Shown here: piece by piece, positions 8,179 to 15,002 of the stretch
Layout of the letters: the number at the start of each line of letters is the position of its first letter
Numbering within the stretch: position 1 is the stretch's first letter
NCBI RefSeq assembly: GCF_024359525.1
Contig: NZ_JAKZEU010000004.1
Location: 1-64,000, forward strand
Direction: 5' to 3'
DNA from: Paracoccus albicereus
GTDB taxonomy: Bacteria; Pseudomonadota; Alphaproteobacteria; Rhodobacterales; Rhodobacteraceae
Length of the DNA stretch: 64,000 bases
Made by a program: the position numbers and the translations under genes
Notes under the pieces: generated by a model
What the model saw: the letters and a program-made list of their open reading frames with translations, nothing else
What the model was told of the DNA's origin: nothing
The model's database searches: none

Positions 8179-8514
8179 ATGCCACAGATCGGACAGTTCA
8201 CGCGCGATGAAACCGGATTTACCGGGCGCGTTCACACCCTCACGCTTTCCCGGGAACTTACCATTGTTCCTGCGGAACATTCGGATGCCGAAAACGCGCC
8301 AGCCTACCGCGTTCATCACGGTGATGCCGATGGTCCGGAGGTTGGCGCGGCTTGGACACGCACCGGCGAGAAGGCCGGCGAATATCTTTCGGTGCTGCTC
8401 GACGATCCCGCCTTGTCGCAGCCGATCCGCGCCAATCTGTTCCGCGACGACGATGCGGGCACTTCCTGGTCGCTGCACTGGACCCGTCCACGACCGCGCG
8501 AAGATCGGGATTGA
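8179..8514 (+). CDS. DUF736 family protein (second copy)
   Basis: 111 residues from the ATG at 8179 with AGGAGA upstream. The sequence follows the same plan as the copy at 824 (IGQFTRDETGFTGRVHTLTL, EVGAAWTRTGEKAGEYLSVL, LDDPALSQPIRANLF). In Tn4371-like elements this gene normally lies between traF and the transglycosylase. Function is unknown. The stop is two bases before the transglycosylase start region, indicating cotranscription. Confidence 0.85.
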   Translation: MPQIGQFTRDETGFTGRVHTLTLSRELTIVPAEHSDAENAPAYRVHHGDADGPEVGAAWTRTGEKAGEYLSVLLDDPALSQPIRANLFRDDDAGTSWSLHWTRPRPREDRD

Positions 8515-8518
8515 GATC

Positions 8519-9229
8519 ATGCGACCCCATGCCCTTCTTCTCTTCACGGCCTTGCTGTCGCTTGGCAGCGGCGTGACGCACGCCATTGCTCAGATGACGC
8601 CGCAACCCGCGTCTATTTCTGCGCATCCGCATGCTGCGTTCATTGCCGAGGCGTCACAGCGCTTCGGCATTCCAGAGCACTGGATTCGTGCCGTCCTGCG
8701 CGTGGAAAGCGCGGACGATGTGCGCGCCGTGTCGCCGGCGGGCGCGATGGGATTGATGCAGGTGATGCCCGATACATGGGCGGGCTTGCGCATCCGCCAT
8801 GGGCTCGGCCGCGATCCTTATGATCCCCGCAACAACATCCTTGCGGGTACAGCTTACCTGCGCGAGATGTGGGACCGCTATGGCAATGTGGCGGCGATGC
8901 TCGCCGCCTACAATGCCGGTCCCGGTCGCTATGACGAGCATCTCACGACAAGCCGGGTCCTGCCCGCCGAGACGCGTGCCTATATCGCCACGCTCGCGCC
9001 GCTTCTCGGCGGCGCGGCTGCGCCCGATGTGCCGACGACTGTGCCGCCCCCACCACCGGACTGGCGCGAAGCTCCGCTCTTCGTCGCACAGTCCGGCGGC
9101 AATGCGAATGCGACCAGCCCGCCAACCAGCGACGCCCGCGCGACCGTTCCGATGCGCGATCCCCTCCATGCGGTGCCGCAGGGCGGCAACATTTTCGTGG
9201 CCAGAGCGAGCGACGGAGATGCGCCATGA
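8519..9229 (+). CDS. Conjugation-associated lytic transglycosylase (SLT domain)
   Basis: 236 residues from the ATG at 8519. A signal peptide covers about 1-24. The SLT domain spans about 40-145 with the catalytic glutamate at 63 (VLRVESADD), GLMQVMPDTW at 78-87 and AAYNAGPGRY at 129-138. A proline- and asparagine-rich tail (170-236) probably extends into the periplasm. Enzymes of this type open the peptidoglycan so that the type IV secretion channel can be assembled (VirB1 role). The stop overlaps the next small ORF by ATGA. Confidence 0.9.
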   Translation: MRPHALLLFTALLSLGSGVTHAIAQMTPQPASISAHPHAAFIAEASQRFGIPEHWIRAVLRVESADDVRAVSPAGAMGLMQVMPDTWAGLRIRHGLGRDPYDPRNNILAGTAYLREMWDRYGNVAAMLAAYNAGPGRYDEHLTTSRVLPAETRAYIATLAPLLGGAAAPDVPTTVPPPPPDWREAPLFVAQSGGNANATSPPTSDARATVPMRDPLHAVPQGGNIFVARASDGDAP

Positions 9230-9546
9230 GTATGGCGTTCTCGCGCTCATTCAGTCCGGTTCCGGTGTGCAGTCAGACGAGTTTGCGCCTGGCTGCATTC
9301 CCGGCAGGAAGGGCAAAAAGGCAAGGAAGGGCGGAGGGCAAGATAAAAGAACATGGCACTCCATCGCGCCAGTTCGGGAAATTCTTGTTGTCTGCACACT
9401 GGTTAGCGGGGCCGCAGGCGGCACCACGACTTTGGGCATCGCGTGCCGCGATTGTTCGCAATCCTTTGGCTTTGCTGGGTTTTGACCGGCACTACGGGGG
9501 TGAAATGGCCGATTTTCGGCAAATTGGGCTCGGATTGCGGCCATGA
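9226..9546 (+). CDS. Small uncharacterised ORF in the probable oriT zone
   Basis: 106 residues, basic and proline-rich, with no family recognised. Its start overlaps the transglycosylase stop by ATGA and its stop overlaps the relaxase start by ATGA (9543-9546). The double coupling is the main argument that it is translated. The DNA also has features that fit an origin of transfer, which usually lies just before the relaxase gene: a purine-rich stretch at about 9306-9350 and a small hairpin GATTG-TTCG-CAATC at 9450-9463. It may be coding, an oriT, or both. Confidence 0.4.
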   Translation: MSMAFSRSFSPVPVCSQTSLRLAAFPAGRAKRQGRAEGKIKEHGTPSRQFGKFLLSAHWLAGPQAAPRLWASRAAIVRNPLALLGFDRHYGGEMADFRQIGLGLRP

Positions 9547-11594
9547 GCGCCGATGATGAGAACCGCTTCCGCCCGAAGCCCGGTCGCATCCGATCCGACA
9601 CGCCGAAGGCGGGCAAGGCCAAGAGCTTCCTGACGCAGGCAAAAAAGCTCGCTCGCCAGCAGGGCAACGCCCATTCCAGATATTCGTCCCGCCCCGGCTC
9701 CGGCAAGGTCGGAAAGAGTGGGAAGGCGTCAGCAGGTGCCGGTAGGCCTGGCATCAAGCGGGGGCGCGGCGCGTCCTTTGTTCGCGCCCGCAGCCTGTCG
9801 GGTGGATGGCGTCACAGTACGGCAGGAGTGCGCCGCATCGTCGTCAAAACCCGCTATATTCAGCAGGCCGGAAAGAACGGCAAAGCCGCCGCGCATCTGC
9901 GCTATATCCAGCGTGATGGGACATCCCGCGATGGCGAACGCGGCCAACTCTATTCCGCCACCGACGATCGCGCCGATGGCGATGCTTTCCTTGATCGCGG
10001 CAAGGATGATCGCCACCAGTTCCGGTTCATCGTCTCGCCCGAGGATGGCGTGGATCTCACCGATCTGACCGAACACACCCGCGATCTGATGAACCGCATT
10101 GAGGCTGATCTTGGCACCCGGCTCGATTGGGTGGCGGTCAATCACTACAACACCGGCCAGCCCCATGTGCATGTCATCGTCAATGGCCATGACGATAAGG
10201 GCGCCGATCTCGTCATCAATGGCGATTATCTCGCCAACGGTATCCGCGAGCGGGCGAGCGAGCTGACCACGCTGGAGCTTGGCCCTGTCACCGAGATCGA
10301 GCAGTCCCGCATGCTGTCGGCCGAGATCGACCAGGACCGTTTCACCCGCATCGACCGGGCGATGACGGAGGAGGCAGACGAACGCTTCCTCGATCTCCGC
10401 CATGAACCGGACGACACCCGTCGGCAGTTCAATCGGCTCCTGCGCCTGCGCCGTCTCGCCAAACTGGAAACGATGGGGCTCGCCACCGAGCATGCGCCCG
10501 GCGTCTGGGAACTCGGTGCGAGGATGGAACCGGCGCTGCGCGAACTGGGCGAACGCGGTGACATCATCCGCAACATGCACAAGGCGCTGAAGGCCGATGG
10601 GCTGGAGCGTGACCCGATGACATTCCAGCTTCACGACGCCGCGCCGACCGCCCCGATCACAGGTCGCGTCGTGGACAAATATCTCACCGATGAGATGAGC
10701 GAGAACCTTACCCTGGTGGTGGACGGAATCGACGGGCGCACGCATCATGTTCCCGGCATCGACCCGGCGCGCGCCGAGAACGCCCGGATCGGCAGCATCA
10801 TCGAGGTTGGTCCCGCCGATACGGCAGGGCGCCCGTCTGATCGCACCATAGCGACCATCGCCGAAGACGGCCTCTATCGGCCGAGCCGTCATCTCGAACA
10901 GGCCAGGTTCGAGGGGCGCGTGCCGGGCGGGGATTATGAAGGCTATGTGGATTCCCATGTCCGGCGGCTGGAGGCGCTGCGTCGCGCCGGGATCGTCGAG
11001 CGGATCGACGCCGATCTATGGCGCATCCCCGAGGACTTTGAGAGCCGTGCCGCGACCTATGATGCTGGTTGCAACCGGCTGGCCAGCATCCGTGTCGTCT
11101 CGACGGTTGATCTGGAAAAGCAGATTGGTGCCGATGGCGCGACCTGGCTTGATCGGCGGCTGGTGACGCCGGATGCCTCTGACATCACCCCGGCAGGGTT
11201 CGGACAACAGGTGCGCGAGGCGATGGATAAGCGCCGTGAACATCACATCGAACAAGGCGATGCCACCCGAAGCCGCGAAGGCCACATCCTGTATCGTCGC
11301 AATCTCCTCGCCAATCTACGGAAACGCGAGGTGGCGCGGGTGGGAGCCGAGATGGCCGAGAGCAAGGGGGTGCCGTTCCGGGCGGCTGCCGATGGCGAGA
11401 ATGTCAGCGGCAAGTTCACGGGGACCGCGCAGCTATCCAGCGGCAAATTCGCCGTGGTCGAAAAGAGCCATGAGTTTACCCTCGTCCCGTGGCGACCGGT
11501 CATCGACCGCCAGCTCGGCCGCGAGGTGATGGGCGTCGTGCAGGGCCAATCGGTATCCTGGCAGTTAGGACGGCAGCGAGGATTGGGGGTCTGA
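9543..11594 (+). CDS. DUF3363 relaxase (VirD2/RlxS-like)
   Basis: 683 residues. After a basic N-terminal region (1-95) comes a MobA/VirD2-like relaxase core. AAHLRYIQRDG at 116-126 holds a candidate nicking tyrosine, and the metal-binding motif VNHYNTGQPHVHVIVNG at 199-215 has His201, His208 and His210. Residues from about 250 onward form the DUF3363 region found in relaxases of this element class. The protein should nick oriT and pilot the transferred strand to TraG. It follows the coupled small ORF with an ATGA overlap. Confidence 0.9.
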   Translation: MSADDENRFRPKPGRIRSDTPKAGKAKSFLTQAKKLARQQGNAHSRYSSRPGSGKVGKSGKASAGAGRPGIKRGRGASFVRARSLSGGWRHSTAGVRRIVVKTRYIQQAGKNGKAAAHLRYIQRDGTSRDGERGQLYSATDDRADGDAFLDRGKDDRHQFRFIVSPEDGVDLTDLTEHTRDLMNRIEADLGTRLDWVAVNHYNTGQPHVHVIVNGHDDKGADLVINGDYLANGIRERASELTTLELGPVTEIEQSRMLSAEIDQDRFTRIDRAMTEEADERFLDLRHEPDDTRRQFNRLLRLRRLAKLETMGLATEHAPGVWELGARMEPALRELGERGDIIRNMHKALKADGLERDPMTFQLHDAAPTAPITGRVVDKYLTDEMSENLTLVVDGIDGRTHHVPGIDPARAENARIGSIIEVGPADTAGRPSDRTIATIAEDGLYRPSRHLEQARFEGRVPGGDYEGYVDSHVRRLEALRRAGIVERIDADLWRIPEDFESRAATYDAGCNRLASIRVVSTVDLEKQIGADGATWLDRRLVTPDASDITPAGFGQQVREAMDKRREHHIEQGDATRSREGHILYRRNLLANLRKREVARVGAEMAESKGVPFRAAADGENVSGKFTGTAQLSSGKFAVVEKSHEFTLVPWRPVIDRQLGREVMGVVQGQSVSWQLGRQRGLGV

Positions 11595-11780
11595 TCCTTG
11601 ACTGGCCTTGGGCTGCGTAAATTGTTCTGGCTAGGCCGGAGGGAGAACCGCCTTTGAACTGACCCATCCGATTTGCCGCCGATAGTATCCAACAGCGCTT
11701 CGGCTCGGCCTTTCCTGTTGCCACTCGCGTAACCGCCCATTCTCTGATCGGCTCCATCTCTCTTGCCGATTGGAGCCTGT

Positions 11781-13769
11781 ATGCGTGGAGGTCGAATACT
11801 CTGGGGCCAGATCATCGTCGTGTTCACCATCGTCATGGTGATGGTCTGGGCCGCGACGCAATGGGTCGCCTTCCGTCTCGGTTTTCAGCCCCAGCTCGGC
11901 AATCCGTGGTTCGATGTCGCGGGATGGCCAGTCTATTATCCCCCAGCCTTCTTCTGGTGGTGGTTTTCCTTCGACGCATATGCGCCCGGCATTTTCACCG
12001 AGGGCGCGATCATCGCCACATCCGGGGCGATGATCGCCATCGCCGCCGCCTTCTTCATGTCGATCATTCGGGCGCGGGAAGCGCGCAATGTCGCCACCTA
12101 CGGGTCGGCGCGATGGGCAGAAGATAAGGAAGTCCACGCCGCCGGTCTGCTCGGCCCCGATGGCGTTGTACTGGGCTGTCACAGCAAAGAGTATTTGCGC
12201 CATGACGGGCCAGAGCATGTGCTTTGCTTCGCTCCCACCCGATCGGGCAAGGGTGTCGGCCTCGTCGTGCCGACACTGCTGACCTGGCCGGGGAGCTGCA
12301 TCATCCATGACATCAAGGGCGAGAACTGGAATCTGACGGCCGGCTTCCGGTCTCTGCACAGCCGGGTGCTGCTCTTCGATCCGACCAATGTTCATTCCGC
12401 AGCTTACAACCCGCTGCTGGAGGTGCGGCAGGGCGAATGGGAAGTCCGTGATGTGCAGAACATCGCGGACATCCTGGTCGATCCCGAGGGTAGTCTCGAC
12501 AAGCGCAACCACTGGGAAAAGACCAGCCATTCGCTGCTGGTCGGCGCGATCCTGCATGTCCTTTATGCCGAGAAGGACAAGACACTGGCGGGAGTTGCGA
12601 GCTTCCTGTCCGATCCGCGCCGTCCGGTAGAGGCAACCTTGCGCGCCATGATGGATACGCCGCATCTGGGCGAGGCTGGGGTGCATCCGGTTATCGCCTC
12701 GTCGGCGCGCGAACTGCTCAACAAGAGCGAGAACGAACGATCCGGCGTGCTGTCGACCGCCATGTCCTTTCTCGGTCTATACCGAGATCCGGTCGTGGCC
12801 CGCGTGACAGAACGCTGCGACTGGCGCATTGCCGATCTGGTCGGGGCCGAAGAGCCTGTCAGCCTCTACCTCGTCGTACCGCCATCCGACATCAACCGCA
12901 CAAAGCCACTGATCCGTCTGATCCTCAACCAGGTCGGGCGGCGGCTGACCGAGGAACTGGAAACTGCCGGCAAACGACATCGCCTCCTGTTGATGCTGGA
13001 CGAGTTTCCGGCGCTCGGGCGGCTGGATTTCTTTGAATCGGCTTTGGCTTTCATGGCCGGCTATGGACTGAAAGCGTTCCTGATCGCGCAATCGCTCAAC
13101 CAGATCGAGCGCGCCTATGGTCAGAACAACGCCATCCTCGACAATTGCCATGTGCGCGTTGCCTTTGCCGCAAACGATGAACGCACGGCCAAACGGATCA
13201 GCGATGCGCTCGGCACGGCGACCGAAATGCGCGATTCCACCAACTATGCCGGTCATCGCCTTGCGCCCTGGCTCGGGCACCTGATGGTCTCGCGACAGGA
13301 AACAGCGCGGCCGCTGCTGACGCCGGGCGAAATCATGCAGCTACCGCCCATCGATGAGATCGTCATGGTCGCGGGCGTGCCGCCGATCCGTGCCGCGAAG
13401 GCGCGCTACTATACCGATGCGCGGTTTCAGGAGCGGGTGCTGCCGCCGCCAGATCTGCGCAAGCAGCCGACGAATATTGCCATGCCGACGTCGGATGACT
13501 GGACGAGCCGCATCGTCCCCGCGGCTAATACCAGCGGTTCGGGTGTGGACGCAGTCGATGGCGATCCCGCCAATGCCGATATCCGCCGTGAGCCGGAACT
13601 GCCCGAACACGAGGAAATCGTTCCGCTACCGCCATCCCCATCGCAGGAGTTCGACATCCTCGATGATGAGCCAGACGTCGATGCTGGCAAAGCCATAGCC
13701 ATGCGTCAGCGGATGCGCATGGTGGCGCGGCAAGCGTCACTCGACCCCAACGACGGCATCGAGCTTTGA
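11781..13769 (+). CDS. traG: Type IV coupling protein TraG/VirD4
   Basis: 662 residues from the ATG at 11781. Two N-terminal membrane segments (about 10-30 and 72-95) precede the ATPase domain with Walker A PTRSGKGVG at 152-160 and Walker B LLLMLDEFPALG near 395-405. The segment TYGSARWAEDKEV is a TraG/VirD4 hallmark. It links the relaxase-DNA complex to the trb-encoded channel. A TTG at 11763 would add six residues and lacks a better ribosome site. The 186 bases before it have no recognisable gene. The C-terminal 90 residues are acidic and low in complexity. Confidence 0.92.
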   Translation: MRGGRILWGQIIVVFTIVMVMVWAATQWVAFRLGFQPQLGNPWFDVAGWPVYYPPAFFWWWFSFDAYAPGIFTEGAIIATSGAMIAIAAAFFMSIIRAREARNVATYGSARWAEDKEVHAAGLLGPDGVVLGCHSKEYLRHDGPEHVLCFAPTRSGKGVGLVVPTLLTWPGSCIIHDIKGENWNLTAGFRSLHSRVLLFDPTNVHSAAYNPLLEVRQGEWEVRDVQNIADILVDPEGSLDKRNHWEKTSHSLLVGAILHVLYAEKDKTLAGVASFLSDPRRPVEATLRAMMDTPHLGEAGVHPVIASSARELLNKSENERSGVLSTAMSFLGLYRDPVVARVTERCDWRIADLVGAEEPVSLYLVVPPSDINRTKPLIRLILNQVGRRLTEELETAGKRHRLLLMLDEFPALGRLDFFESALAFMAGYGLKAFLIAQSLNQIERAYGQNNAILDNCHVRVAFAANDERTAKRISDALGTATEMRDSTNYAGHRLAPWLGHLMVSRQETARPLLTPGEIMQLPPIDEIVMVAGVPPIRAAKARYYTDARFQERVLPPPDLRKQPTNIAMPTSDDWTSRIVPAANTSGSGVDAVDGDPANADIRREPELPEHEEIVPLPPSPSQEFDILDDEPDVDAGKAIAMRQRMRMVARQASLDPNDGIEL

Positions 13770-13783
13770 GATGGGAGATAGCC

Positions 13784-14218
13784 ATGACCACCCGCACCCG
13801 CATGAATGTCTATTTCGCGCCCGATCTGCTGAAACAGGTCGAGGCCCTGGCACTACGCCGCAATGTCTCTAAATCCGCAGTGATCGAGGCCGCGGTGGCG
13901 TCTTTTCTGTCTGGTGACACGACCGAGCGGCTGGAAGCCGCCATGTCGCGCCGTCTCGACAGGCTTGGGCGTCAGTTCGACATGCTGGACGACGATGTCG
14001 CCATCCTCGGCGAAACGCTTTCGCTGTTCGTGCAATTCTGGCTGACCATAACGCCGCCGTTGCCAGACAGCGTGAAACAGTCGGCGCGGCTCAAGGGTAA
14101 TGAGCGATTTGAGGGCTTCATGCAGACCCTCGGCAAGCGTCTTGCTACCGGCGACAGGTTCCTGAAGGAAATCTCGCGCGAGATGCCGGGCGGACTGCGG
14201 CTTGGCGAAGGTGAATAA
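13784..14218 (+). CDS. CopG-type ribbon-helix-helix protein
   Basis: 144 residues from the ATG at 13784, with GGGAG seven bases upstream. Residues 1-45 form a ribbon-helix-helix (RTRMNVYFAPDLLKQVEALA, then NVSKSAVIEAAVASFL). The C-terminal region is mainly helical. In related elements this CopG-like gene sits between traG and trbB; here trbB starts 8.8 kb further on because a cargo island has been inserted at this point. It may regulate the trb operon. Confidence 0.8.
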   Translation: MTTRTRMNVYFAPDLLKQVEALALRRNVSKSAVIEAAVASFLSGDTTERLEAAMSRRLDRLGRQFDMLDDDVAILGETLSLFVQFWLTITPPLPDSVKQSARLKGNERFEGFMQTLGKRLATGDRFLKEISREMPGGLRLGEGE

Positions 14219-14531
14219 AGCTGCGTCTTCTCCCGACCCCATTGTCGCCGCTAGGAGTGCTTCCGTTGCCGCCCGAAACCTGCCGCTCGTTCAGTTCCGC
14301 CAAACGACAGAGCCGGGGCCGTGCCCGGACTGTCCGGTTCCTGGAAAACGCCCGTCGGTAAGCTGCCGTTCTGAGCCCGGGCCATCAGGCAAAGTTGCTG
14401 GTCCGCTCACGACGTGGTGCCCCTAGGCGCACTTCCCCGATGGATTGCTCAAGTGCGAGGCATTCGATTAATGGTCTGCGGTTCTGCGCGTTAGCTCTTG
14501 CGCATTTTCCTGTCGCCTGCGACAAGTATCC
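14219..14531. promoter_or_regulatory. Island left edge with a TGTCGC-CT-GCGACA palindrome
   Basis: About 310 bases without a gene. At 14511-14524 the perfect palindrome TGTCGC-CT-GCGACA ends seven bases before the start of the MerR-like gene, where an autoregulatory operator for that protein is expected. Binding there would also block the ribosome site region. No insertion repeat could be recognised by eye. Confidence 0.5.
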
Positions 14532-15002
14532 ATGTCGCTGCAAACAATTCAATTTACCCAGGAGCAAGCGCGCGATCTCGCCGGCGTCTCGCCGGGCGAG
14601 GTGCGTGCATGGCGCAAGGCAGTGAGCTATCTCGCCGCCAAGCCGGGCAAAGCGGCCCGTTTTACCTTCGCAGATATTCTCGGACTGGCGATCACGCGGC
14701 GGATCACCGGCGACTTCCACGTTCGCATCAGCGATATCGGTGACAGTATGGACGCGCTGTTTCACGCCCTGTCAGAAACCCGTCCCTCTGAGCTTGAGGG
14801 CTCGGTCGCTCTGATTGACGCTCAGACAGCCCGCTTGGTGCCCCGCGCGGACCTTGGAGCCAAGCCACTTAAGGACCCAACCTTCGTCGTCCCCTGCGCT
14901 CAGCTTATCCACGATTTGAGCCAGAGAGTGATGCCGCTCGCGCCCGCGTCGCTTCAGGCGGCGTTACCGTTCGCGCACCAGATGGTGAAGGCGGGCCGAT
15001 GA
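14532..15002 (+). CDS. MerR-like regulator of the defence island
   Basis: 156 residues. The N-terminal 60 residues show a MerR/AlpA-type winged helix (FTQEQARDLAGVSPGEVRAW, then ARFTFADILGLAITRRITG). The remainder is helical without a known ligand domain or cysteine pair, so it is not a metal sensor. The stop overlaps the methyltransferase start by ATGA (14999-15002). A regulator gene in front of and coupled to a methyltransferase recalls controller proteins of restriction-modification systems, which delay nuclease production until DNA is methylated. Target recognition is likely the palindrome just upstream. Confidence 0.65.
   Translation: MSLQTIQFTQEQARDLAGVSPGEVRAWRKAVSYLAAKPGKAARFTFADILGLAITRRITGDFHVRISDIGDSMDALFHALSETRPSELEGSVALIDAQTARLVPRADLGAKPLKDPTFVVPCAQLIHDLSQRVMPLAPASLQAALPFAHQMVKAGR

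Noticed and set aside
9729..10958. 409-residue open frame antisense to the relaxase
   Set aside because: No domain and fully inside the relaxase gene, whose HxH motif and length are convincing.
11631..12686. 351-residue open frame antisense to traG
   Set aside because: Shadow of traG; no family pattern and no ribosome site.
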